Program-made: the position numbers and the translations under genes
Shown: positions 16,301 through 24,422 of the stretch, piece after piece
Layout: every line of letters begins with the position of its first letter
Numbering within the stretch: position 1 is the first letter of the stretch
DNA from: Acidovorax sp. T1
Lineage (GTDB): Bacteria; Pseudomonadota; Gammaproteobacteria; Burkholderiales; Burkholderiaceae_C
Direction of reading: 5' to 3'
Length of the DNA: 64,000 bases
Assembly: GCF_002176815.1 (NCBI RefSeq)
Contig: NZ_CP021648.1
Coordinates: 3,949,001 to 4,013,000 of the forward strand
The notes under the pieces: model-generated
The model's input: only the letters and a program-made list of their open reading frames with translations
Told to the model about the DNA's origin: nothing
Database searches by the model: none

Positions 16301-17122
16301 ACCGCCATCGTGGCCCTGTCGGCCAGCGTGCTGGAGCAAGACCGCCGCAACGCGCGGGCGGCCGGCATGGACGGCTTTGCCAGCAAGCCCATCGAGCCGC
16401 TGCGCCTGATGGGAGAGATCGCACGCGTCATCGGCCTGCACGGGTTGGTGGACGACGCACCGCCCATCACCGGCTCGGCGCCCCTGGCGGCCGACACGCC
16501 CCACGGGCGCAGTGCCCCGGCGTTGCCGGCCATCGACTGGGAGCGGGGCGTGCGGCTGTGGACCCAGGCGCGCTACCTGCGCGAAGCCATTGCCCGGTTC
16601 CTGCAAGAGTCGGATGCCACCCTGGACGCCCTGCGCGCCCACGTGGCGGCCACCGATGTGCAGGCCCTGGTGGCCGCCGCGCACCGGCTGCGCGGCGCTG
16701 CGGGCAACCTGGCGCTGACCACCGTGCAGCGCCTGGCCGAGCGCCTGGAGGCCGCCGCGGCACACCCGGCCCACGCCAGTGCCCACCCGGCGCTGATTGA
16801 CGCGCTGGACGCGGCGCTGGGCCAGGTGCGCCAGGCGCTGGACAGCCTGGACGCCCCCGACGCCAGCCCGCACGGCACCCCCGCCGTGCCCCATGCCCTG
16901 GGCGCGCCAGAGCGGTCCGAGGTGCTGGCTGCGCTCAACGCCATGACGCGGGCTCTGGCCACGGGAGAATTGCCCGATGGCCCCCTGGCCGTGCTGGAGC
17001 AGCACATGCCCGCAACCTGTCTGGATGGATTGCGCGAAGCCCTCGACCGTTTTGACTTTGACGATGCGCTGGACGCCTTGCGCACCTTGCACGCGCACGT
17101 CGAGAAGATACCCGCCCCATGA
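13364..17122 (+). CDS. MHYT-PAS hybrid sensor histidine kinase with receiver and HPt
   Basis: 1252 residues. MHYT membrane sensor (about 1-250) with the three motifs WSMHFVGM, GVMHYTGM and AGMHYIAM. PAS1 (about 268-385) is FixL-like, with AHDGYLRNHLETG and KIIGSAREVEAVRKDG. PAS2 spans about 390-515 and PAS3 about 525-645. The HisKA H-box is NMSHEIRTPMN (about 662). The HATPase has LLNLLGNAIKF, DTGIGID and GGTGLGT. The receiver phospho-Asp lies in VLMDLQMPDMDG (about 950), and an HPt has AHRLRGAAGN (about 1105). This is a full phosphorelay protein at the inner membrane. It overlaps the HD-GYP response regulator by four bases and very probably signals to it. The MHYT domain is proposed in the literature to sense O2, CO or NO through copper. 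Confidence 0.9.
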   Translation: MLDRFFVVSADQVVLNVFWSHDPWLVAVSVALAIASSTMALHLAGLAQRAPDAASRRLIILSGSVALGGGVWSMHFVGMLAFELCASGNFNPWITMGSVIPSLLASWVALQVLAQAQVSTRSLLFSGTLVGAGIGVMHYTGMAASEFASAMRYDVPGFLASLVFAVVVACLALWVRLRLSRVARIPRWAATALGGVVLGLAIAGMHYIAMAALRVVSPVAEPAATGSHSVYLALAIAMMALVMGLVITGANVSIRFRQLLRETRANASRLSALVDTAVDGIIIIDTQGTVRLFNGAAERLLGWTAAEVMDRNIHMLMPSPHRDAHDGYLRNHLETGLTKIIGSAREVEAVRKDGSLVPIRLAVGRVEQPGEPLFVGFLTDLTERKALERERRQGEEQLRSLVSNLPGVAFRCLNGGSWPMLFISDAVVQITGWTADDFLQGRIHFGDITHPEDAAHIALDVEHALQTARPYQVEYRIKTRDGHTRWMSESGRGVPDTDGAVHWIDGVILDVTDIKARNAEFEGTVQAIGRSQAAVEFDLRGHVIAANPNFLALTGYTMDEVIGQPHALFCHPALVQSDDYAAFWRRLGQGDFVAGEFQWFGKGGREVWIQATYNPIFDAEGQVSKIIKFATDLSQRRAMEEDLRTAKDRAEQAAAARSTFLANMSHEIRTPMNAIIGFTEALLDSHLESTQRRHLGTVHHAARSMLRLLNDILDTAKLEKGAVELEIEAFSLRELCDQILASLRITAAKKGLSLGLDYPPSVAEFWQGDAFRIQQILLNLLGNAIKFTHEGSVTLRVSGSDGHLLFEVVDTGIGIDEAGLKRIFDPFSQADASTTRRYGGTGLGTTIARQLTELMGGHIAVASQIGQGSTFSVRLPLQVASEHDGDPHTAAVRTKPRLALPPLRVLAVDDVPANLELLDITLQRGGHKVVQAHSGADALQAFENERFDVVLMDLQMPDMDGLEATRHMRTFEQTQRRKPTAIVALSASVLEQDRRNARAAGMDGFASKPIEPLRLMGEIARVIGLHGLVDDAPPITGSAPLAADTPHGRSAPALPAIDWERGVRLWTQARYLREAIARFLQESDATLDALRAHVAATDVQALVAAAHRLRGAAGNLALTTVQRLAERLEAAAAHPAHASAHPALIDALDAALGQVRQALDSLDAPDASPHGTPAVPHALGAPERSEVLAALNAMTRALATGELPDGPLAVLEQHMPATCLDGLREALDRFDFDDALDALRTLHAHVEKIPAP

Positions 17123-18111
17123 TGCCTGCCGAAGACCCCCGCCCACGCCTGCTGCTTGTCGATGACGAGCCCACCAACCTGCAGGTGCTGCGGCACGTGC
17201 TGCAAGACGACTACCGCCTATTGTTTGCCACCGATGGTGCCCGCGCCCTGCAGATTGCCCAGCAACAAAAGCCGCAGCTCATCCTGCTGGACGTGATGAT
17301 GCCGGGCATGGATGGCTACGCCGTGTGCGCTGCCCTGAAGGCCGAGCGCGACACGGCGGGCATCCCCGTGATCTTCGTCACGGCCCTCACGGACACCGCC
17401 GAAGAAACGCGCGGGTTTGACGCAGGCGCGGTGGACTACATCACCAAACCCATCAGCGCGCCCGTGGTGCGCGCGCGCGTGCGCACCCACCTGTCGCTGG
17501 TGCGCATGGACGAACTGCGCGAAACCCGCCTGCAGATCGTGCAGCGCCTGGGGCGCGCGGCCGAGTTCAAGGACAACGAGACCGGCATGCACGTCATCCG
17601 CATGAGCCACTTCGCCCAGGTGCTGGCGCTGGCGCTGGGGTATTCGGCCGCCTGGGCAGACGACCTGCTCAACGCGGCGCCCATGCACGACGTGGGCAAG
17701 ATCGGCATCCCGGATGCCATCCTGCGCAAGCCCGGCAAGCTCACCGCCGAAGAATGGGACGTGATGCGCCGCCACCCCGAGATCGGCGCCGACATCATTG
17801 GCGAACACCCCTCGGGCGTGCTACGCCTGGCGCGCACGGTGGCCCTGTTTCACCACGAGAAATGGGACGGCTCCGGTTACCCCCATGGCCTTGCGGGCGA
17901 GGCCATCCCTCCAGAGGCGCGCATTGTGGCTTTGGCCGATGTGTTCGATGCGCTCACCGCGCGCCGCCCCTACAAGGAGCCCTGGCCCATTGAAGACACG
18001 GTGGCGCACCTGCGCGCGCAGGCAGGGCTGCATTTCGACCCGGCGATGGTCGATGCCTTCATCGCGCAGCTCCCCACCTTGCTGGACATCAAGAACCGCT
18101 GGCCTGACTGA
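17119..18111 (+). CDS. Response regulator with HD-GYP cyclic-di-GMP phosphodiesterase domain
   Basis: 330 residues. Receiver domain about 9-125 (LLLVDDEPTN, LILLDVMMPGMDG with phospho-Asp, KPIS). HD-GYP domain about 150-320: FKDNETGMHVIRM, MHDVGKIGIPD (HD pair), HHEKWDGSGYP (the GYP motif), ADVFDALTARRPYK. All metal-binding residues seem present, so an active phosphodiesterase is likely. Similar in plan to RpfG. Coupled by ATGA overlap to the hybrid kinase, its likely phosphodonor. An alternative ATG lies one codon on, at 17122. Confidence 0.92.
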   Translation: MMPAEDPRPRLLLVDDEPTNLQVLRHVLQDDYRLLFATDGARALQIAQQQKPQLILLDVMMPGMDGYAVCAALKAERDTAGIPVIFVTALTDTAEETRGFDAGAVDYITKPISAPVVRARVRTHLSLVRMDELRETRLQIVQRLGRAAEFKDNETGMHVIRMSHFAQVLALALGYSAAWADDLLNAAPMHDVGKIGIPDAILRKPGKLTAEEWDVMRRHPEIGADIIGEHPSGVLRLARTVALFHHEKWDGSGYPHGLAGEAIPPEARIVALADVFDALTARRPYKEPWPIEDTVAHLRAQAGLHFDPAMVDAFIAQLPTLLDIKNRWPD

Positions 18112-18159
18112 CCGAACCAGGCGCCCCTGGGGTGTCGCTGGTGGCTTAGAGTAGGGCCC

Positions 18160-19896
18160 ATGCCCGTGACTTCTCCGCCCACTCCGTTCGGCCCTCCCCT
18201 CTCGCGGCGGCATTGGCTGCAAGCCAGCGGCGCCATGCTGGGCGGGGCGCTGGCCGGCTGCGACCGGGCACCGCGCACGCTCGCAGGCGGCTTCACCGGC
18301 ATCGACATGGCGCGCGGCCATGCGCTGCGCGACCTGCTGGCCACCGGCACCCTGCCCGCGCCCGCCGTGGTGCGCCGCGCGCAGGTGGTGATTGCGGGCG
18401 GCGGCGTGGCCGGGCTGGCGGCGGCGCGCTCGCTGCGGCTGGCGGGGGTGGATGACTTCGCCCTGCTGGAGCTGGAGGACGAGGCCGGCGGCAACAGCCG
18501 CGGCGGCCAGGTCAACGGCATCGCCTGCCCGCTGGGCGCGCACTACCTGCCCGTGCCCGGCGACGACGCGCGCGAGGTGCAGGACCTGCTGGAAGAACTG
18601 GGCCTGCGCGAGCGCGTGGCCGGGCGCTGGCAATACGACGAGCGCTACCTGGTCCACAGCCCGCAGGAGCGCCTGTTTTTCGAGGGCGCGTGGCAAGAGG
18701 GCCTGCTGCCCGTGCAGGGCGTGCAGGGCGTGGGAGAGGCCACGCTGGCGCAATACCGGCGCTTTGCCGAACGGGTGCAGGCGCTGGGCAAGGCCGCGCG
18801 CTTCGCCATGCCCATGCTCAAGTCTTTGGATGCAAAACGGCCGCTGGCGCCCACCCATCAAGCGCTGGATGCTATAACTTTTGCTGCATGGCTGGACCAG
18901 GAGGGGCTGGATGACCCGCGCCTGCGCTGGTACCTGGACTACTGCTGCCGCGACGACTATGGCGCGGGCACGGCGCGCGTGTCGGCCTGGGCCGGCATCC
19001 ACTATTTCGCCAGCCGCCACGGCTTTCATGCGCCGGGCGACGCGGCCGCCGAAGACCGCGAGGGCGTATTGACCTGGCCCGAGGGCAACGGCTGGCTCAC
19101 CCAGCGCCTGGCCGCGCCGCTGCACGACGGCGGCCAGTTGCGCACGGCCTGCAGCGTGCTGCGCATCACCGAGGGACCCCGTGGCGTGCAGGTGGACGCT
19201 TTCAACCACGCCACCGACAGCGTGGAGCGCTGGCAGGCGCAGCGCTGCATCGTGGCGCTGCCGGTGTTCATGGCAGCGCGCGTGGTGCAGAGCCCGCCCG
19301 CCTTTTTGCGCCAGGCCGCGCAGCGCCTGTCGTGGGCGCCCTGGCTGGTGGCCAACATCCACATCGACGCACCGCTGGCCGACCGCCCCGGCGCCGCCCC
19401 CGCGTGGGACAACGTGCTGTACGGCGATGCCAACCCGGGCGGCCTGGGCTATGTCGATGCCGGCCACCAACGCCTGGACCCGCGCGCCGTGCTGGCCGGC
19501 CCTACCGTGCTCAGCTATTACCAGGCCCTGGGCGATGTGCCGCAAGCCCGCGCGCAACTGGCCACCCAGCCCTGGACGCACTGGGCCCAAGCCACGCTGG
19601 CCGCCTTGAGCGTGCCCCACCCCGACCTGCCGCGCCGCGCCACGCGCGTGGACATCACCCGCTATGGCCACGCCATGTCCATCCCCACGCCGGGTGTGCT
19701 GGGGTTTTTAGGTCAAATTGGCCTCAAACCCATATCTGATAAGCGCAAGCAGCTATCGAATGGTGAGCGAACCGCCTGGCTTCCCACCCCCACCACCGCC
19801 CGCCTGGCGTTTGCGCACAGCGACTGGTCGGGCTATTCGGTGTTTGAGGAAGCCTTCACGCGCGGGCATGGCGCGGGGCTGGCGGTGGCGCGGTAG
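18160..19896 (+). CDS. Tat-exported or lipoprotein FAD-dependent amine oxidase-like protein
   Basis: 578 residues. The N-terminus has twin arginines (SRRHWLQASGAMLGGALAGC), and the final GC sits in a lipobox-like LAGC, so the protein is probably exported folded and anchored. FAD-binding VVIAGGGVAGLAAARSLRLA follows at about 72-91, then LLELEDEAGGNSRGG. The rest resembles the flavin amine oxidase/NAD(P)-binding Rossmann family. It lies downstream of the spermidine synthase cluster, so a polyamine or other amine is a plausible substrate, but this is inference. Two degenerate family A repeats are read in frame (18830-18883, 19711-19765). Confidence 0.75.
   Translation: MPVTSPPTPFGPPLSRRHWLQASGAMLGGALAGCDRAPRTLAGGFTGIDMARGHALRDLLATGTLPAPAVVRRAQVVIAGGGVAGLAAARSLRLAGVDDFALLELEDEAGGNSRGGQVNGIACPLGAHYLPVPGDDAREVQDLLEELGLRERVAGRWQYDERYLVHSPQERLFFEGAWQEGLLPVQGVQGVGEATLAQYRRFAERVQALGKAARFAMPMLKSLDAKRPLAPTHQALDAITFAAWLDQEGLDDPRLRWYLDYCCRDDYGAGTARVSAWAGIHYFASRHGFHAPGDAAAEDREGVLTWPEGNGWLTQRLAAPLHDGGQLRTACSVLRITEGPRGVQVDAFNHATDSVERWQAQRCIVALPVFMAARVVQSPPAFLRQAAQRLSWAPWLVANIHIDAPLADRPGAAPAWDNVLYGDANPGGLGYVDAGHQRLDPRAVLAGPTVLSYYQALGDVPQARAQLATQPWTHWAQATLAALSVPHPDLPRRATRVDITRYGHAMSIPTPGVLGFLGQIGLKPISDKRKQLSNGERTAWLPTPTTARLAFAHSDWSGYSVFEEAFTRGHGAGLAVAR
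18830..18883. repeat. Family A repeat inside the amine oxidase gene (first)
   Basis: AACGGCCGCTGGCGCC, loop ACCCATC, AAGCGCTGGATGCTAT and AACTTTTGC match the element in order. In frame, within residues about 224-241. Confidence 0.65.
19711..19765. repeat. Family A repeat inside the amine oxidase gene (second)
   Basis: GTCAAATTGGCCTCAAACCC, then CTGATAAGCGCAAGCAGCTAT. The left arm is eroded, but the AAATTGGCCTC edge and AAGCGC...AGCTAT half are clear. In frame near the C-terminus. Confidence 0.65.
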
Positions 19897-19984
19897 CGGT
19901 GCGGGTCCACTTCGGCAGGGCGCATGTCAGTCATCAGGGCGTCACGGCCGGTGGTTACCTTTGCGGCATTGTTTTGTTTTCCGA

Positions 19985-20098
19985 ATGCTGTTTGCCATGC
20001 CGATCCTCTCGCTCCCGCCCCTGAATGCCACCATTGCCGCCGTGCTGACCGTGACCGCCAGCGCCTGGGGCCTGCCCGCCGCCGCGCAGGTCGCCTGA
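19985..20098 (+). CDS. Short frame consisting of a signal-peptide-like sequence
   Basis: 37 codons from ATG 19985 (or 33 from ATG 19997). The peptide begins MLFAMPILSLPPLNATIAAV and ends SAWGLPAAAQVA: a hydrophobic stretch and an AxA cleavage site, then a stop almost at once. It could be the remnant of an exported protein gene or a chance frame. There is no clear ribosome binding site. Nothing else is recognised between 19897 and 20189. Confidence 0.2.
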   Translation: MLFAMPILSLPPLNATIAAVLTVTASAWGLPAAAQVA

Positions 20099-20189
20099 CC
20101 TTCCTCGCGCCAAGCGCGCAGCACAAGCCAATGAGGGGCTGACACTCCTTGCCTGACAATCCGGTGCTTGCTTTTTGCCTGCCGCCACC

Positions 20190-20747
20190 GTGACCTTCCC
20201 TCCCGTTTCCCGTCCGTCGCCAGTGCGCCTGCGTGCCCTGGCGCACCGCGACCTCGCGGACCTTCTTGCCGTGCAGCGGGCCTGCTATGGCCCGGGCTTT
20301 GTCGAGAGTGCCGAGGTGTTTGCGCGCCGCCTGGCCAGCCCCGCCAACTGCTCGCTGGTGCTGGAGCGCGATGGACAAGTCTGCGCCTATCTGGCGGCCT
20401 ACCGCTCCGTGCTGGGCAAGGTCACGCCTTTGCACGGTGATTTCGAGCCGGCGGCGCAGGTCGACACGCTGTACCTGCATGACATGGCGGTGTTGCCCGC
20501 CTGCGCCGGGCAGGGCATGGCCCAGGCACTGCTGCAGTCGCTGTGGGACCACGCGGCGGCGCAGGGGCTGCGGCACACGGCGCTGGTGTCGGTGCAGGGC
20601 TCGCAAACCTATTGGCAGCGGCATGGCTACGCCCCAAGGCCGCTGGGCGACGCAGCGCAACGCGAACGGCTGGCCAGCTATGGCGCGGGCGCGGTGTACA
20701 TGGCGCGCGCCATGGCGGCTGCAACAGATACGCCGCCCATGCGATAA
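20190..20747 (+). CDS. GNAT-family N-acetyltransferase
   Basis: About 185 residues. VRLRALAHRDLADLLAVQR begins the GNAT fold. YLHDMAVLPACAGQGMAQAL is the acetyl-CoA pyrophosphate loop (Q/R-x-x-G-x-G/A variant: CAGQGMA). ALVSVQGSQTYWQRHGYAP is the C-terminal strand and the Y/W-F-x-x-x-G-Y pattern. The substrate cannot be read from sequence. Start uncertain: GTG at 20190 is used; a TTG at 20175 and a GTG at 20223 are alternatives. Confidence 0.8.
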   Translation: MTFPPVSRPSPVRLRALAHRDLADLLAVQRACYGPGFVESAEVFARRLASPANCSLVLERDGQVCAYLAAYRSVLGKVTPLHGDFEPAAQVDTLYLHDMAVLPACAGQGMAQALLQSLWDHAAAQGLRHTALVSVQGSQTYWQRHGYAPRPLGDAAQRERLASYGAGAVYMARAMAAATDTPPMR

Positions 20748-20865
20748 AGACATGGGTGCTCCGCGCAGAACAGGCCGGGTGGCAAAATCTGCGTACCCCC
20801 TTCAGGAGTGCTGCCCGCCCTCGCAGGCCCTGCGCTCCGCAACGCACCCGGAAAGCCGCGCCACC

Positions 20866-21570
20866 ATGTTCACAGGCATCGTCCAAGCCACGGCAGGCAT
20901 CGCCGCCATCCACGACCGCGCAGGCCTGCGCACCTTCACGCTTGACTTCCCCGAGGGCTTCTGCCACGACTTGGGCCTGGGCGCCAGCGTGTCCACCGAC
21001 GGCGTGTGCCTCACGGTGACGGAAATCCTCTCGCCCACGCAGGCCAACTTTGACGTGATGCTGCAAAGCCTGAACATCACCACGCTGGGCCGCTACCGCC
21101 AAGGCGACCGCGTGAACGTGGAGCGCGCAGCCAAGGACGGCGCCGAGATCGGCGGCCACCCGCTGTCGGGCCATGTCGATTTCACCGGCACGCTCATCGA
21201 GCGCCGCGAATTTGACAACAACCTGGTGTGGCGCGTGGCCGTGCCGCCCGAGTTTCGCAAGTATGTGTTTGCCAAGGGCTACATCGCCATCCACGGCGCC
21301 AGCCTCACGGTGTCGGAAGTGAACCGGGCCGAGGGCTGGTTCGAGGTCTGGCTGATCCCCGAAACCCGCCGCGCCACGGTGTTCGAGGGCAAGCAGGTGG
21401 GCGATGCGCTCAACATCGAGATCGAGCGCAGCACCCAGGTGGTGGTGGACACCGTGCGCGAGGCAGTGCACGAAAGCCTGGGCCGCCTGCAGCCGGTGCT
21501 GGAGGCGCTGCTCCAGGAAAAGGGCTTGTCGCTGGAAGATTTCGTGCAGCCGCCCGTGGTGCCGCACTGA
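20866..21570 (+). CDS. ribE: Riboflavin synthase, alpha subunit
   Basis: 234 residues. It starts MFTGIVQATAG, the near-invariant N-terminus, and has the two lumazine-binding repeats: ASVSTDGVCLTVTEI with NVERAAKDGAEIGGHPLSGH, and GYIAIHGASLTVSEV with LIPETRRATVFEGKQVGDALN. The enzyme converts two 6,7-dimethyl-8-ribityllumazine molecules to riboflavin. No FMN riboswitch is seen in the 118 bases upstream and no other rib genes are near. It is about 20 residues longer than the E. coli protein, at the C-terminus. Confidence 0.9.
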   Translation: MFTGIVQATAGIAAIHDRAGLRTFTLDFPEGFCHDLGLGASVSTDGVCLTVTEILSPTQANFDVMLQSLNITTLGRYRQGDRVNVERAAKDGAEIGGHPLSGHVDFTGTLIERREFDNNLVWRVAVPPEFRKYVFAKGYIAIHGASLTVSEVNRAEGWFEVWLIPETRRATVFEGKQVGDALNIEIERSTQVVVDTVREAVHESLGRLQPVLEALLQEKGLSLEDFVQPPVVPH

Positions 21571-21616
21571 GGCGCTGCAAGGCGTCATCAAGCGCTTGTC
21601 ACGGCCCGTGGTCATA

Positions 21617-22117
21617 ATGCGCGCCATGCCCAACCGCTGGAAACCCAATGTCACCGTGGCCGCCATCATCGAACGCGATGGCCGCTTTTTGCTGGTGGAA
21701 GAAGACACGGCCGATGGCCTCAGGCTTAACAACCCGGCCGGTCATCTGGACCCGGGCGAATCGCCCATCGAAGCCTGTGTGCGCGAGGTGCTAGAGGAAA
21801 CGGCGCACGACTTCGCGCCCGCGGCCCTGGTGGGCGTGTACCTCAACCGCTTCACGCGCACGCGCACGGGCGACGACATCACCTACCTGCGCTTTGCCTT
21901 TGCCGGCACGGTGGGCACGCACCACGAATGGCGCGCGCTCGATGAAGGCATCGTGCGCACTGTGTGGATGACGCTGGACGAGTTGCGCGCCAGCGCAGGC
22001 CGCCACCGCAGCCCGCTGGTGCTGCAGTGCATCCAGGACTACCTGGCTGGGCAGCGCGCACCGCTGTCGCTGATCCACACCGATGCGAGCGTGCTGCAAA
22101 GCGCAGCGGCCCTCTGA
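21617..22117 (+). CDS. NudJ-like Nudix hydrolase
   Basis: 166 residues (start ATG 21617; ATG 21626 also good). KPNVTVAAIIERDGRFLLVE leads to the Nudix box GHLDPGESPIEACVREVLEE-T, with the G, RE and EE residues in place. It resembles NudJ (phosphatase on thiamine and nucleoside pyrophosphates), whose gene neighbours mnmA in enterobacteria. Here mnmA is found 10 kb away, beyond the tcu block and the accessory genes. Confidence 0.88.
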   Translation: MRAMPNRWKPNVTVAAIIERDGRFLLVEEDTADGLRLNNPAGHLDPGESPIEACVREVLEETAHDFAPAALVGVYLNRFTRTRTGDDITYLRFAFAGTVGTHHEWRALDEGIVRTVWMTLDELRASAGRHRSPLVLQCIQDYLAGQRAPLSLIHTDASVLQSAAAL

Positions 22118-22130
22118 CGGGGCCGCTTTG
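22105..22130 (+). terminator. Rho-independent terminator of the Nudix gene
   Basis: AGCGGCCC, seven-base loop, GGGCCGCT, then TTGTT. The perfect 8-base stem overlaps the stop codon of the Nudix gene. Confidence 0.6.
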
Positions 22131-22174
22131 TTGGTGCGAGGCAGCTGGGGCCTCGCTGGATTGGCGCTTCGAAG

Positions 22175-23152
22175 TCAGTCCACCATCAGCTTGCGCTCCT
22201 TGATGATGGCGGCCCACTGGGTCGATTCCTTCTTCATGAAGGCCGCGAATTCGGCGCGCGTGGTGGGCTGGGGCGTCAGGCCGTGCTTGAGCAAGGCTTC
22301 CTTCACGCCTGGGTCATTCAGTACCTTCACGATTTCCTGGTTCCAACGGTCCAGCAGTGGCGCGGGGGTCTTGCCCGGCGCCACGAAGGCATACCAGTTC
22401 AGCGCCTCAAAGCCGGGGAAACCCGACTCGGCCACGGTGGGGATGTTGGGCAGATAGGCCGGGCGCGTCAGGCCCGTGGTGGCCAGCGGAATCAGCTTGC
22501 CCGACTCCACATGCGGCATGGCGGTGGGCGGCGCGGCAAAGTACGAGGCGATGCGCTCGCCCAGCAGGTCTTGCAGCGCGGGCGCGCCGCCCTTGTAGGG
22601 CACATGGGTCATGTCGATGCCCGCGCGCTGGTTGAACAGCTCGCCCGCCAGGTGCGATGCCGAGCCCGCACCGGTGGAGGCAAAGTCCACGCTGCCGGGT
22701 TTCTTTTTGGACAACTGGATGAATTCGGCCAGCGTCTTCACGCCCGTACCCTTGTGCACCACCAGCACGTTCGGAAAGTTCACACCGCCCGAGATGGGCG
22801 CCAGGTCCTTGAACGGGTCGTAGCTGAGCTTCATCAGGTGCGGGGCGATGGTCAGCGGGCCGACCGAGCCGAACAGCAGCACCGAGCCGTCGGGTGCGGC
22901 GTTGGCCACAAACTGGTGGGCAATGTTGCCGCCCGCACCGCCCTTGTTGTCCACCACCACGGTCTGGCCAATGTTCTCGCCCAGTTTCTTGGCGATCAGG
23001 CGCGCAGCGGCATCGGCAGCGCCGCCCGCCGCAAAGCCCACCACCAGCGTGACAGGCTTCTTGGGCGGAAAGTCCTGCGCCAGCGCAGGGTTGCAGAAGG
23101 CCACAAAGGCAGTGGCCGCGGCGGCGGCCTGGATCAGGGTGCGTTTTTTCAT
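22175..23152 (-). CDS. Bug-family tricarboxylate-type extracytoplasmic receptor
   Basis: 325 residues. The signal peptide MKKRTLIQAAAAATAFVAFC ends at PALAQ. The Bug (TctC-like) fold is shown by KPVTLVVGFAAGGAADAAAR, VVDNKGGAGGNIA, GAGSASHLAGELF and YKGGAPALQDLLG. Family knowledge: a periplasmic binding protein for carboxylic acids. It is downstream of TcuB on the same strand, separated by a family A repeat, so tricarballylate, citrate or a related acid is the likely ligand. No TctA/TctB membrane partner is near. Confidence 0.9.
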   Translation of the reverse strand: MKKRTLIQAAAAATAFVAFCNPALAQDFPPKKPVTLVVGFAAGGAADAAARLIAKKLGENIGQTVVVDNKGGAGGNIAHQFVANAAPDGSVLLFGSVGPLTIAPHLMKLSYDPFKDLAPISGGVNFPNVLVVHKGTGVKTLAEFIQLSKKKPGSVDFASTGAGSASHLAGELFNQRAGIDMTHVPYKGGAPALQDLLGERIASYFAAPPTAMPHVESGKLIPLATTGLTRPAYLPNIPTVAESGFPGFEALNWYAFVAPGKTPAPLLDRWNQEIVKVLNDPGVKEALLKHGLTPQPTTRAEFAAFMKKESTQWAAIIKERKLMVD

Positions 23153-23179
23153 GGTGGGTCTCCTGGTGTTGTTTCTAAT

Positions 23180-23238
23180 GAAATGTGGCTGTAGCCCAGA
23201 CCAATCGGGCGCTGGCAGCTATTGTTTTTGATGAATTT
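23180..23238. repeat. Family A repeat between tcuB and the receptor gene
   Basis: AAATGTGGCTGTAGCCC, loop, GGGCGCTGGCAGCTATTG then TTTTTGATGAA. The palindrome arms have co-varied (AGCCC/GGGCG). It ends at the TcuB stop codon. Confidence 0.7.
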
Positions 23239-24422
23239 CAGTCACTACCCAGCCCGATCGGGTTGGGCTGGCGCTTTTCCACCGCGTGGCGCAACAGCGC
23301 GGCGGTGCGGAAGATGCCGTGGGCAAACTTGCCGTAGGGCAGCGTGGCAAACAGCGCCATCACCGCGCCCAGGTGCAGGCACAGCAGCAGCGGCAGGGCG
23401 GGTGTGCCACGGCCCAGCCACAGCGCCAGGCCGCTGGTGGCGGTGAGGAACAGCAGGGCGATGAAGCCCCGGTCCATGGGCTTTTGCGCGGCATCGCCGT
23501 GCTGCGGGTGGCGGCGCAGGTTCAGCCGCCACAGGCCGGCCGTGCCCAGCGCCAAGGCCACGCCGCCTGCCGCGCCCAGCAATTTGGGCAGGCTGGGCAG
23601 GTCGTAGGGGGCTGCCCAGCCGAAGGCATAGTGGTACACCGTGGCCACGCTGGTGGCGGCAAAGCACAGCATGAAGCCGTAGAACGTGAGGTGGTGAAAG
23701 CGCCGGCGCGACAGGGTGTAGGCGTCGTCCTCGTTGTGGCAGCCGTCGCCGTGGCCGCCGTCCAGGTATTTGAGGCGCAGCACCGCATCGGTGGCCTCGG
23801 CGGCGGCGGGCGTGGACAGCGGCGCGCCGCTGGTGGCTGGCGTCACGTCGCGCCAGAAGCGGCGCACGCCCAGCGCCAGCGCCAGCGTGGCAAACACGAA
23901 CACCGGCGCAAACAGGCCCACCAGCAGGTTGTGCGGGAAGATGCCATAGAAGCCGCCCACCGGCGTGCCCCACAGGGCGCCCACGCCTGCGCCGCCAAGC
24001 GCAACGGCCAGCACCAGGAACAGCGCCAGCCCTGCGGCCAGCGCCAGCGACAGCGTGAGCCCCTGGCGCTGGTAGAGCTGGCCCAGCGCGGGCGGCCAGG
24101 CGTAGTCGGCATAGGTTTGCCCGCGCACCTGGGCCATGGCCTGGGGCACGTTCACCGCAAACTCGTGCGGCGGCGCGTATTGGCAGGCGTGCAGGCAGGC
24201 GCCGCAGTTGTGGCACAGGTTGGCCAGAAAGTGGATGTCAGCCTTGCCAAACTCCAGCCGGCGCGTCATGGCCGGGAACACGGCGCAAAAGCCCTCGCAG
24301 TAGCGGCAGGCGTTGCAGATCTGCATCTGGCGCGCCACTTCGGTCTCGGGGGCGGACAGCACGATCTCGCCGTTGGCCAGCGCCCTGGCGTCGCGCGTCA
24401 GGGCTTCAAGCGTTTGCATCAT
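23238..24422 (-). CDS. tcuB: Tricarballylate/citrate utilisation electron-transfer protein TcuB
   Basis: About 394 residues. Two cysteine clusters for iron-sulphur centres lie near the N-terminus: [15 protein letters not shown] (about 34-48) and [16 protein letters not shown] (about 68-83). Several membrane helices follow ([37 protein letters not shown], and others) with histidines for haem or quinone contact. It passes electrons from reduced TcuA flavin to the respiratory chain. Start ATG 24422 (or 24419), with AGGAG close before it. It overlaps the tcuA end by 17 bases, so the two are co-translated. Confidence 0.9.
   Translation of the reverse strand: MMQTLEALTRDARALANGEIVLSAPETEVARQMQICNACRYCEGFCAVFPAMTRRLEFGKADIHFLANLCHNCGACLHACQYAPPHEFAVNVPQAMAQVRGQTYADYAWPPALGQLYQRQGLTLSLALAAGLALFLVLAVALGGAGVGALWGTPVGGFYGIFPHNLLVGLFAPVFVFATLALALGVRRFWRDVTPATSGAPLSTPAAAEATDAVLRLKYLDGGHGDGCHNEDDAYTLSRRRFHHLTFYGFMLCFAATSVATVYHYAFGWAAPYDLPSLPKLLGAAGGVALALGTAGLWRLNLRRHPQHGDAAQKPMDRGFIALLFLTATSGLALWLGRGTPALPLLLCLHLGAVMALFATLPYGKFAHGIFRTAALLRHAVEKRQPNPIGLGSD

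Noticed and set aside
20748..20865. FMN riboswitch before ribE
   Set aside because: The conserved core segments of the RFN element were looked for and not found.
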